Of a stretch of 64,000 nt of DNA, positions 1-11,024 are shown piece after piece (position 1 is the first letter of the stretch; each line of letters begins with the position of its first letter). The position numbers and the translations under genes are program-made. A model generated the notes under the pieces. The model saw nothing but the letters and a program-made list of their open reading frames with translations. It did no database searches and was not told where the DNA came from. The DNA lies in contig NC_133218.1 in assembly GCF_040436345.1 (NCBI RefSeq), positions 2,232,021 through 2,296,020 of the forward strand. Direction: 5' to 3'. This stretch comes from Pagrus major. Its lineage: Eukaryota; Chordata; Actinopteri; Spariformes; Sparidae.

Positions 1-154
1 AGGCCATTAACTACTGTGAGAGTTTTCCCTCAATAACTTCCTAATCACTGCTTATTGATAGTGAGTTAGGGAGTTGTTGTAAACCACTTAATAAGAATAA
101 GCTAATAAGAAACTAGTTCATGGTTAATATGTGTTCCCTAATCTAAAGTGTTAC

Positions 155-155
155 C

Positions 156-192
<37 letters not shown>

Positions 193-398
193 CGTATGTA
201 TGTACATGTACGTCAGCGTGAGACAAGGAGCAGCTGACAAACAGTCCTCCCTCACAAAGGTCCGTTTAGTAGCTGCTATGTAGCTTTCTGTCATATCACA
301 TGATCTTTTTTGAACTGGACATACTCTGATAAGGCGCATGTGATAAACCCAATTTTAATTCTAACCCACATTAAGTTTGGTGCTGTTATTTATGGGCC
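155..398. repeat. Interspersed repeat, copy 1, with TA/TG microsatellite
   Basis: A (TA)n(TG)n stretch (about 158-192) leads into a unit at 211-352 that recurs nearly base for base at 2081-2222, followed by a shared tail (353-398 here, about 2316-2361 there). The second copy has about 93 extra bases between the two parts. The pair brackets the terminal exon at 622-797. Family not recognised; probably a DNA-transposon fragment. Confidence 0.7.
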
Positions 399-621
399 AA
401 AATGTTTAAATATATGATTATATTAATTATGTTAAATAAAGGTAGTTCATTCTTTCTTTGGTTCAGTCCTCAAAGCAGCTTTGCTACATATTTGTATGCC
501 TGGCCATTTCTCAGTGGTTGTTTCGTGCTGTGGGTATTGACAACAGTCTGTTGAATGTCCCACACTGATAAGAGCAGAGGAGTGTATTTTTTTTTTGTCT
601 TTCTCTCTGACCGAGTGACAG

Positions 622-797
622 ATGTTTCAGACTCAGACTCTGGCAGCTCTCCAACACAGTATTTAGATGTTGGGAAGGATGCAGTGAAATATGTTGTTCA
701 GACAATCAGAACAATTGCGGGATTCCTGAAACACACAATAGACCTTCCAAGCCTCGGAGAAATACAAGAGCTCTTGACCAGTATATACTGTATGTAA
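622..797 (+). CDS. Terminal coding exon of an unrecognised gene (5' part outside the window)
   Basis: A long T/C-rich tract ends in an acceptor AG at 620-621. The open frame then runs about 57 codons to a TAA at 795-797. The peptide starts with an acidic Ser/Asp stretch (SDSDSGSS) and continues into a regular amphipathic section (KDAVKYVVQTIRTIAGFL, then LPSLGEIQELL) that looks helical. An ATTAAA signal at about 842-847 would end the transcript. Upstream exons would lie left of base 1 or in the first 550 bases, where I find no matching donor. I do not recognise the family. The good acceptor, open frame and polyadenylation signal favour a real last exon over chance. Confidence 0.5.
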
Positions 798-847
798 AAG
801 ACTCAGACCTCACATGTGTAACTGTATTGTGTAAACTTGTAATTAAA

Positions 848-2005
848 TGTAAAAATGCATTCCATTACAAAATGTGGTGTTTTTTTATTGGCTGATTCCA
901 CAGTTTTACATCTCACTATATTTTTTATAAGTACATACAAATGAATACGTACGAACAGTATTTCCCCAGCACAGTACCTACTGAACAGTGTCGGGGAAGC
1001 TGCTTTGAAACTACCTACACTTTTGTTGAAAGTGGCAGTCACACTTAAACCTACTCAACATACTAATGCTATTTCACATCTAATGTGACAAGAAACATTT
1101 ACTTTTATTTCATATAATAAACAAAATACCAGAAGTATGGTCACACATTAATTAATGATACATTTATAGATAATTGCATTTTAGTCAACTGTTATTTAAC
1201 AGTTAACAATAATTAAACACATTCTAAACCATTTATTAAGCAATAATAAAATGTAATAAACATCAGTTGTTACTTTACAATAAAGAATTGCTTAATACAT
1301 CGTTTCTAAAGCATTTCGTTGTTTATTTACAAATAACTAAAGCGTAGTTAGCTGTAACGTTACCATTTTTTTTAAATGATGATTATTATACAGTGTTACC
1401 ATTTATTGTTATATCACTGTTAAGTAGGCTACTTTATTAAACATATGCATTACTATTATATTGCTTTTAAGTAATTTCTTTGACAAATGCATTATTATTC
1501 CAAGGTGTAATGAATTACACGACAAAACAAGTTTATCCTAGTTGTCAGAACTCCAGTCTGCAGTAATATTTTCATACACTTCAATGATAAATGAAGGCCC
1601 CTTCATTATGGACAGGTGTCACTCTGCCCTGTACCATTAAACTAGCCTGTTTCATTGATTTTCTTCTGCATCAGAAGACGGAGAGGTGCAGGTGTGTCCG
1701 TGCAGGAGCTGGAGTTCAATTCTAATCTTTTAAACCTTTATTATAAAATAAACTGTATCAGTGGAAGTGTTTCATTGTAGTGACCCACTGTTTAGTGGAA
1801 AACATAGCTCGCTACTGAAATAAAAAAAACATGATTGTGTAAATAGCTGCACCACCCAACTCCAAAACTCCCAAACATTGCTGTTCTTTAACTTGTTTAA
1901 ATACCTCTTAAAAACAGGTGAGTCATATAATTAACTGTTGTGAGAAGCAGCTAAGTGAACAAATGTATATGTTTTAGTTTTATATTTTAAACACATTTAT
2001 TATAT
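848..2005. other. AT-rich intergenic sequence
   Basis: Very AT-rich, with many stops in all frames. No gene, RNA or transposon with clear ends was recognised. Confidence 0.6.
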
Positions 2006-2362
2006 TTATATATTTATTATATATATATATATATACATACACACACATATATATATATATATGTACATGTATATACTGTATGTCAGCGTGAGACAAAGAG
2101 CAGCTGACAAACAGTCCTCCCTCACAAAGGTCCGTTTAGTAGCTGTTATGTAGCTTTCTGTCATATCACATGATCTTTTTTGAACTGGACAGACTCCTAT
2201 AAGGCACATGTGATAAACCCAATCTAAGAAAAAATAACGTAAGAAATTAAAACCAAAAGCTCCATTAAAATGAACATTGTATGGCCAAAAGTATGTGGAC
2301 ATCCCTGCTCACATATTTTAATCCTAACCCACATTAAGTTTGGCGCTGTTATTCATGGGCGA
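2006..2362. repeat. Interspersed repeat, copy 2, with TA/CA microsatellite
   Basis: Second copy of the unit at 155-398: (TA)n(CA)n, then 2081-2222 matching 211-352, an extra segment at about 2223-2315, then the shared tail. The extra segment includes GTATGGCCAAAAGTATGTGG, a sequence I associate with the ends of a fish Tc1-like element, so the repeat may be part of the relic just downstream. Confidence 0.65.
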
Positions 2363-2431
2363 GGGCTCTGTAGTTCAGCACAGCAGTCAGTGATATTTTA
2401 TATTTTCAAATTGTTTTCAGGTTGTTAAAAG

Positions 2432-2720
2432 TAATTTCCTGTTTCAACATGATAATATCCCCATGCACAAAGCCAGTTCCATAAATAAATGTTTTTCCCA
2501 TTTTAGTGTGGAGGAAATTGATCTGCACATACCTCTGACCTCAACCCCATCCAACACATTCACGATGAACCAGAACGACAACTGTGAGTTAGACCTGATC
2601 AGCCAACATTAATGTTGGACCTCACTGGCACTATAAGAAACCTTTTTATTGCTGCATAGAGAAATGCAATACTGTACTCCAATGCACGCACACACCTGTG
2701 AACAGATGTAATTTTTCACA
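2432..2720 (+). mobile_element. Tc1-like DNA transposon relic (transposase C-terminal part)
   Basis: Broken frames still match the end of a Tc1/mariner transposase: a segment equivalent to FQHDN around 2440-2460, then a PDLNPIEH-like block around 2540-2570 followed by the E-R-R-L/R-P-D region. Stops and frameshifts show it is dead. It lies directly upstream of the astacin promoter. Confidence 0.65.
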
Positions 2721-2825
2721 CATGTTGCAACGGCTCAGAAGTTTCCATTTACAGTGATAAAGGTGTGCTGCTATGTTTGCACATTCTGATATATCATGTT
2801 GTTGATTAGCTCTTGGAGTACATGG

Positions 2826-2885
2826 ACAGCATAAAAACTCTCACTGAATAACAATGAGACACTTGCTCTCTCTGCAGGAGTTAAG
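2826..2885 (+). promoter_or_regulatory. TATA box and non-coding leader exon of the astacin gene
   Basis: CATAAAAA at about 2830-2837 is a TATA-like box, placing initiation near 2860. The transcript would carry a short leader ending AAG at 2885 before a donor GTAAGA. The next acceptor (TATTACAG, ending 3048) is 13 bases before the start codon. The match to the coding exon supports this, but the start site is inferred. Confidence 0.55.
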
Positions 2886-3061
2886 GTAAGATCCCCGTCC
2901 TATTTTACCACTATAACTTTCAGTGTTCTTATACAGTGTCATTGATTTAGCTGACAGCCTGGCATGTTACATTAATATTTTGACATGCAGAGTATTATAT
3001 CCTCCCCCTCCTCATCTTCTTCACCCTCTTTCTCTCTGGTTATTACAGGTCCGTTTCAACC

Positions 3062-6000
3062 ATGTTGGTTTTCTCTTGGTCTCTTGTAACTCTGCTGCTG
3101 GTGTCCTCTTCCTGGGCCAAGGTAGAACATTCCAGAAATCATCTCACTGTCATGACATGAAGGCCTGCATGTAGGGTGCTAACACAGGCCAATCATTAAT
3201 TAGATATTATAAAGGTTAATGGAAATATAGAGACACCTCAGAAACTCCATAAACAAGATACAAAGCGTTCATTCTATAGGACAAATTCATCCAGAAGGAA
3301 AATTAATAGATTAATAGAAAGAATGTTAAATGAATGTTTCATTGTTGGAAGTGTATGCTTAACTGCATTGCTGACTTTAATTTGTATGAAGGAGCAGCTG
3401 CAGGATTATGAAGAGCTGGGAGAACACAAATATCAAACTGTTTTCTTTTCTGCTTTCTGTAGTCTCATTATTTAATTTCTAAAAATATCTTTCTGGAACC
3501 ATTTTGAGTTATTTAAATTTCTATAGTAATCTCTCCTCTATATTGAGCTGGTGAAGGAACTCCTGGAATCCCCCAAGTTAGCAAGGTTACTTAAATATCC
3601 CCAGAGTTTCTTGAGGCACTCCTAATTCTGATGGTGGAGGAGTTATCTAGCTGACAGAATGTGCATTTGGTTAGTGACAACTCTCCATTAAAGGGACATT
3701 ATGAAATAAAAACTTTTAATTTGATGTATTATAACAATAAATTGAGTTTAGATTCATGTTTTGCATGTATTTACTTATGTCATTATTTATTTCCTATTTT
3801 AACATCTCAGGGATCCATACAGAAAAATTTAACCTTATTTGCATTGACCACATCCTAAGCACCAAACATTTTAAGAGTCTTTTTAGCTAATTTGCCTGCA
3901 GTTTAAGATTTCTGTAAAACCGGACATTTCAGTAAGTTTCAGAGTTCAGAGTTGTTTTATAACCTGTCTTTGTGAATGATTTTCCATAACATTTTACTCT
4001 TCTTTACCATGTCACTGCGGGCGAGTACAGGAAGGTAAGAAAAAAAACAACCCCTCTTTATTCAAGTTTAAATAAAAACTGAGCTGTAAAACAGATGTAT
4101 TTTGATCTAGAATTTCATTTTTCTGTTATTACAAATGTAATGAATAATTGTATATGAGCAATCAAGATGATTTTCCTGCACTTACAGTTGAAGTGATTCT
4201 GATGTCAAGCTCATATTTTCAAAATAATGATGTGTACAGTTCATTCAGTATCATACGCAATGTGTTCCGCAGAGGTTGCTACCACTGAGGAGGACACATC
4301 CAGGGAGCTTTCTGTTGGTGAGCTGCTGGAAAGAGCCAACAGAGACCGAAGTGAGTAGAGCGTTTCCTTACCTCAACTAGTCTGTTTTAGTCCCCTAACC
4401 TTATTCAGGCCTTAACCATGCTGTAGTGGCCATACTGGAGAAAAAATGAATTAAAAAAATCAAAATGTAACAATTTGTTTTACAAGCGTGGGTCTCAAAA
4501 CCAACACACTTTAAGGTGGGACTAAAATGTTCCTTACGCATCAATAATAGAAGTGGACTGTTACTTTGTGAATGTTGGTGACAGAGCAGACAAATCTGCC
4601 TACAGTTTTGGTTATCCATTTGAAACAAGTAATCATACAGCATAAGTTATATTTGGCAAACCACAGCGGTGGCGCTATCACGCCTCTGTAGAGCTTTAGT
4701 GTCCAATGATGTTCTGGCTGTTCCACTGTGATAATAAAAGAAAGATTTTAGCAGCCTCTGATCCAAAAATAATCAGTCACTATTGGCCTGTGACACCTTA
4801 CTGGATAAGTCATATGGTGGTGTTAAAATGTGCTCCAACCTGAATGCAACAACAATACACACCTGTGTTGGTCTTGCAGCCCCTGACTTTGATGAACCCA
4901 CCCTGATCGGAGGAGACATTGCTATCAAGTCGGAGGCCGACAGAAACGCTGACCCCTGCACCTCCAGAGGCTGCCTGTGGCAAAAGTGGAGCGATGGGAA
5001 AGTCTACATCCCCTACTTTATCGCCAACCACTACTGTAAGCATTGATTGTTTTACTTAGATTTAGTTTTATAGGGACTAATGCATTTTACTCACAGAAGA
5101 TTGCCACATATGATAACAGCTATAGTCACAGTTAATTTAGATGGATATCCCCATAAATGTTTACATCTTTATACACATGACACTTTGTATAAGCTACAAT
5201 AAGGAACTTTCCTTTTTTGTTAATTCTGGGGACTTGTTTGATACATGTTGCTGCCATTAAATTCAGAATAAGCTTATATTTACAAAAATTAATGAAGTTG
5301 ATGTGGTAAAACATTAAAGCAGTGAAATAACACCACTGATATTCTACACTTTGTCTAATAATAAAATAATAACTACTGCTGCAGTAATAATATAATTACA
5401 GTAATTTTGCCAACAGTCCAAAATAATAATATTGGAATTGTTCCTACTAAAAGTTCACAGTGGACACAGCTGACTTACACAACATTAATGAGTATGGTAA
5501 GAGTAAGACAGTGTTCAACTACAGCTACCTATATTCTCAACATGCCATATTTGTCCTGCCAGCCTCTCGTGAGATATCCATCATCACTCGTGGCCTGGAG
5601 TCTTTCTCTTCCATTTCCTGCATCCGTTTCAGACCCTACCAGAACGGTGATTATGAGTGGCTGAGCATTGAGTCCAGGGACGGGTAAGACTCAGGCTGTA
5701 GTTTCACAACTCACCAGCATGATGTCAGCCATAACCTCCAACAATTTAAACCTTCAAGCAGTCTTGTGTCTCAGTCATACATGAATAAAAACCTTTGTAT
5801 CAGGACTTTCAAGAAATTGTAAGTTGCTCATTGTCACTTTAAAGCACCTCAGCCCTCCCTTTGATTTACTTTCATACATGTTCATGAAACACAAATGAAT
5901 TTACATTTCATTAACCACAGAATATTAGTTATTAGTTGACTATTTTCCCCAGGACTTAATGACAAATACTGAAGAAAACATTTGAAGCTGCCACTGATGG

Positions 6001-9000
6001 TGGTCAGTGGTTATTAGTAGAATAGTGAGGAAATACAGAATAATGTTTGAATAGACACGATCTGACAGACTTGTTACACTGCTGTAACCAAATAGGACCA
6101 AATAGCAACACTTCCCTTTACAATTCTTCATGGTAATATTTTGTATGATTTCTGAGAAACTGTGTTCATGTGTCGACAGCTGCTATTCCTACGTGGGTCG
6201 TCAGGGTGGTGGTCAGACTGTGTCTCTGAGCCGTCAGGGCTGTCTGTACCACAGCACCGTCCAGCATGAGCTGCTCCATGCCCTTGGCTTCAACCATGAA
6301 CAGACCCGCTCTGACAGGGACAACCACATCAGGGTGTACTGGGAAAACATCATTGATGGTAAGACTGTTTCGTTCCATGACTTCTTATATGAATTGCTGT
6401 AGAGGCACAAATAGCCTCTGAATGAACAGAGAAAATAATCAGTTTTCTGGCTGTTACATTAGCCAGAAATCAAGTAAAAAAATCAAACACTGGTTCATAG
6501 GTGTGGCATTCTGAAAGGCAGTGACAGTGACATGAGGAAGTGACATGTTAGATTTCTGTCTGATGTAGAGAAGTGTGTGTAGTGTTTTGCAAAAGCTGTA
6601 TAAAGCATGTTCAAGTTTGTTAACACAGTTGCCCGTTGGCTCTTATCAAACGTTATAAAAACTTGTATTTCTCTCTTACTTCTGTCAGGGACAAAGTCAC
6701 AGAACACAGAGAGCAGATGCACTGCCCAGTCCAGCTAACGTTAGCAAGACAGACAGAGAGATGCACTGGCTCTGCAAGCTAGCACACATCAACTTAATAT
6801 TACTGTTGATTGCTGATATTACACTTGGAGAGAGGGAAAAAAAGGTTTTCCTGACTGCTGTTTCCACAATTCACGTCATTCATGTTGTTTTTCTTCCTCT
6901 TCTCGTGACCAGAGTGATAGTTACGCTTCACACTCTCATCTCTCAGTTGTAAACATTGACCCCGCACACAGATTTAATTTTTTGTTACTTATTATTTAAG
7001 TAACAATAACTAGAAAGTATTTTTCTAGTTATTGTATTGGCGTTTAGTTTATACCATTGTCTTCTTTGATTTTTTTGTATGTTTGAAAGCTGTTTGTTGG
7101 TTTTTAACCTGGTCTTGTAAGGTGTCCTTGAGTGCTCTGAACGGCGCCTGTAAATAAAATGTATTGTATTGTTATTATAAAATACCTCTCAAGATATACG
7201 AGCCAAATCAGCCAGATGGAATTCATTTTTTGAAGCTCCTCCCCCCTAACATCATAACTTCAACTGATGTGAAATTTGTCACAAGTCCAACTCAATATGC
7301 TCTACAACAAATCATCCTGGGCCATAAAAGTCTGTCCAAATAATTGTCCACCATTTTGATTGCTTTTTTTTTTTGTTTTTTTAAATGTTTTTCACATCCT
7401 CTCCTAATAGCACCAACAGCATCACAATTTCTGTGGACCATAATTGGACCAAGAGTCGGGGCTTAGCAGTAATTTCAAAAATTGTCCAGCCATCATTAAT
7501 TTTATGTACGTACATATCTCCATGCCCTGTTTGTGTAGCTGTGGCTTATTAAAGTGAAACCAAATTTCTACAAATTTCCCATTCCAAACTTCAAAACAAA
7601 CAAACAAGAAAAGAATACCCCAGTTTTTGTGCATTCAGTAAGTCACCTTCTCTGGGGGATACAAAGGTTGCTGGGTCAAATCCCCTACTGGCCAACAATT
7701 GGCAAACCATTCCTGAAACCATGTTTGTTGTATTGAATTGAAATGCAAATCCTCTCACAGTAAATGTCTGTGACATGTATTTTCTCTCACCTCTGCAGGT
7801 ATGGCGTACAACTTCGATAAGATTAACACTCTGAACCAGGGAACTCCTTATGACTACAACTCTGTCATGCAATATGAGAGGTATGGATACCCCATCTTTG
7901 TTTCATTTACTTAATTTAATACATTATCATTATACCACCCTTGTAAGTGCATTTAAGTACTTGCTATTAGGGTCTTTGAAGATTTTCAAATTTTTCAGAA
8001 TCAGAATCAGTTTTATTGCTGAGTAGGTTTTCATATACCAGGAATTTGCCATGGTATTTTGGTGCGTAAGAATACCATAGTAAAAAATATAAAGAAAGAC
8101 AAAAATACTGCACGTGGCGAAACATGAAGAAAAATTAAAAAAATAACATATGACAGAAATACTATAAAAACAGTATGTGCAATATAAATGTTACTTGTTA
8201 TGATTAGACCTATGTTCTTTATTTTGTTGATTTGTGTACTTACATTATCCCAAAAGCTTCCAACAATGTTCAAACCAGAGAAATCCACAATTTACTCAAA
8301 GTAAGGTGCATTTTGTTTGGTCGGTTCATACCTCTGGGGTATGGAAGTCAGCCTAAAAGACAACATTTAAGGAGAATAAAACTTTAAAACATGACCACGT
8401 TCGTTAAAATTTGTGCCAGCGTCATGTCAGGTAGATTTTCATCAGCAGTGGCGGTTGTTTAATGGTGTGCTCACCACCAGTGAAGCAAGTTTAACTGCAG
8501 GATCTTTTGTGTTTATTCCCGTTACTCATGTAGTGTTTATCCTCCCCAAACAGCCAGCTTACTTTACTGGACACTAGCTGTAAGCATTAGCAACGTTATT
8601 AGCCACAGGCATTGTGTCTGTGAGTTTAAATTCAGGCCAACTCTAACTGAACTCAGAAGTAAAGTGCGTTTCCCTCCAGTAAGCAGTCCACATTACAGTA
8701 CATAAACATCTGGCAAAGGAAGTCACCTCCGCAGATCACTGCTGCTGCAGTACTGCAGTGCAGTGAGTCAGGTGTGTAGACACTACATTGACATAACTTG
8801 CAGAGGGTTGAGGGGGTGTTAGAGTCGGTGTCAGTGAGGGGTACCTGGTCTTATTAATTAGGCCAGCTGCACATGATTTCCAAGCTCACCCAGCTTTGTA
8901 TTGTGCCGTCTGTTATTCTCCAGGTACGCCTTCTCCAAGAACAACCGTCCCACTATGGTGCCCATTCCTGACAGCAATGTATCATTTGGCCAGGCCACCC

Positions 9001-9419
9001 AGATGAGCAGGAATGACATTGATAGGCTTAACAGGCTGTACAATTGCTGTAAGTAGTCTGTGGAGTCACAGTGAAGGAAATTCTCTGCAGTCCCTCAGAA
9101 CTGTGTCTGAAAAATGTGAAGTGGGCCTTTACACTTCAACAATTATTCATGTCTGTCTTAAATCAATACCCAGGTGTCCATATGAACATGGAAAGTTTTT
9201 GCTTGATGTAGTCATCACTGTACCTATTAGCCCTTTTACCGTTATGGCTGATGTATGGGCATATGAGTGTTGTTTTAAAACGGACTTAGTGAAATGAGAA
9301 CCTGTCATTTAATGTTACAGTCAACATTGGAATATTCATACAGCTATCACCTATCAATCCCACTTTTACACTGTCCCTTCAAAAAGGCTCCACTAATAAC
9401 ATGCATTTCCTCTGCAGAA
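3062..9419 (+). CDS. Six-cysteine astacin metalloprotease (hatching-enzyme / nephrosin type)
   Basis: Secreted zinc protease of the fish c6ast group (hatching enzymes, nephrosin). Coding exons: 3062-3121, 4275-4350, 4880-5035, 5563-5683, 6180-6358, 7799-7880, 8924-9048 and the first bases of 9418 onward; all have GT-AG borders and matching phases, giving 266 residues. In order: signal peptide (MLVFSWSLVTLLLVSSSWA), acidic propeptide with the Asp-switch segment LIGGD, mature domain starting near NADPCTSRGC (the extra N-terminal cysteine pair), zinc site HELLHALGFNHEQ, Met-turn SVMQY, end RLYNC. The usual Met-turn is S-x-M-H-Y-G; here His is Gln and Gly is Glu, while Met and the Tyr ligand are kept. 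The stop is split between exons: T at 9048 joins AA at 9418-9419; unspliced reading stops two codons later. Multiple introns fit LCE/nephrosin-like rather than intronless HCE genes. Subtype unresolved. Confidence 0.93.
7060..7190 (+). mobile_element. LINE/SINE 3' tail in an astacin intron
   Basis: The run ending GGCGCCTGTAAATAAAATG followed by TATTGTATTGTTATTATA has the form of the 3' end of teleost L2-type LINEs and the SINEs that borrow it. Only the tail is recognisable. Confidence 0.5.
7990..8125 (-). mobile_element. LINE 3' end in an astacin intron
   Basis: Starts with TCAGAATCAGAATCAG and continues TTTTATTGCTGAGTAGG...GGAATTTGCC, the reverse of a common fish LINE 3' end (Rex1/L2 type). 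A 5'-truncated insertion. I see nothing else in this large intron (7881-8923) apart from the downstream acceptor. Confidence 0.5.
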
Positions 9420-9551
9420 ACTTCACCTGACCTTGCCCCCCTGCCCTGATGTCAACAGAGCGAGGGAAGAAGATGAGGGTTTTGGGTTGTCCTGTAAAAA
9501 TACATCTTAACATTTTAAAGCATAAAAAGCGGATTGCTGCCTGACAATTTC

Positions 9552-9557
9552 ATTAAA
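9552..9557 (+). terminator. Polyadenylation signal of the astacin gene
   Basis: ATTAAA about 130 bases beyond the split stop codon, the nearest standard variant signal in the 3' UTR. The transcript probably ends at about 9575. Confidence 0.5.
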
Positions 9558-9724
9558 TTGCAAAGAATATACACACTTTGTAGATTCTGGATATATTAAT
9601 GAGACACTGGATTTCATGTCACATGAAAAAAAAAATCATCAACCGTTGGATAGCTTCTGATCAGTAAGCTGTTTTCCTTATATTATTACAATGACTTCCA
9701 ATTTGTTTCATTTTAGACAACATA

Positions 9725-9800
9725 ATATTAAAAGGAATAGTTCGATAAATTGGAAAATATGCTTTTATTCATTTTCTGGCATCGGGGTTGTTGATGCCAC
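9725..9800 (+). repeat. Fragment of a teleost MITE
   Basis: AAAGGAATAGTTCGATAAAT followed by a GGAAAATATGCTTTTATTC-type segment resembles the terminal part of a widespread fish non-autonomous DNA transposon beginning AAAGGAATAGTTCGACAT. No opposite end was found. Confidence 0.35.
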
Positions 9801-10920
9801 CATATGTGTCTATTACATGCACAATATGAATTTCTAATGAATGTTGCTCACTGGTTTACGTCAGTACAGTACATGTACAGTAAAATTATCTGGCTGTTTG
9901 GGGCGAATAAAAACTCATGATCCCCGGTCAAATTCGTTGGCTAGAGATGAGCACACCATTATTTAATGAAAATCTATTTGATGTGATTCGGGCACATTTG
10001 TTCATGGAGGAGGTAACGTTTTAGTGTTGTTCACATTATGTTTAGTGTTCTTCGCCAACTGCCATCCTCATTCTCTGACTGTATCCCACAAGTGCGACAG
10101 CAAAAGCCCACTAAATGAAACGCCCACCAAATGTTCTTAAGAGCACTTGTAAGTATAACTCAACAAAATTTATAACAAAGGTCTAGTTGTTTTTAGACAT
10201 TCTAATGCAGAATTCTTACATATATCATATCAAATCTTTAAATATGAAGCTACACCAACAATCTGGTTGGCTTAGCAAAGCACAAAGCCTGGAGACGTGG
10301 TAAACAACTAGCCTGGTTAGTCCATTGGTCAGTCTTCTGAACAGCCCCTCTAAAGCTCACTAATCAACAGGTTGCAACTTGTTTGTTTAATACATACACA
10401 AACCAATGTGCAGAAACAGCAGTTTGCTGTCGGTGTGGCCTTATATTTGATAAACAGATATGAAAGTTGTATTGATCTCACCAGATGAAGAAAAAGTGGG
10501 TTTTGCAAAATGTCTTACTATTTCCATCTAATCGCCTATATATTCACATATCTAGTGACTGCATGCTAATATAAGTCACAGGACATTTAGAAGGTCCCTG
10601 TATTACCTTGTTCCATTGAAAAGACAAAAGTAACTTATTTCACAATAGCAGAAACTGAAAAACAGCATATTCCATTCAATAATGTCTACCACCACCTCCA
10701 TAAGTCAGTAGAGTAATCAATATTTAATAAATCAGAATGTTACCGAGTTCATTCTTTTGTTTTCAGATTCAGATAAAAACATGAAAACTGAGCAATATCA
10801 TTATCATTAACAGACCTCTGATCAGCCCTTTAAACACACTTACTCTTGCTCTGCTGCATGATTCAATCAGGAAGTCATGTAATTCACCTCAACAAAGATG
10901 TCTGGTCTTGATTTTTGGCA
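9801..10920. other. Intergenic sequence between astacin and fadd
   Basis: AT-rich, without a convincing exon on either strand. The fadd 3' UTR enters from the right; a reversed ATTAAA near 10922-10928 could end that transcript. Confidence 0.5.
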
Positions 10921-11024
10921 TAATTTAATATATCTGTGTGTAACTCTCTTGAAACTTAATTTCTTTAAATCAGAGCTTTCATTTCTTTTCCAAAGTTCGC
11001 TCTTATCTGATCCGTAAAACTCTA

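Noticed and set aside
2923-3174. 83-codon frame overlapping the first astacin coding exon
   Set aside because: Different frame from the signal peptide that matches the rest of the protease. A shadow of the true exon.
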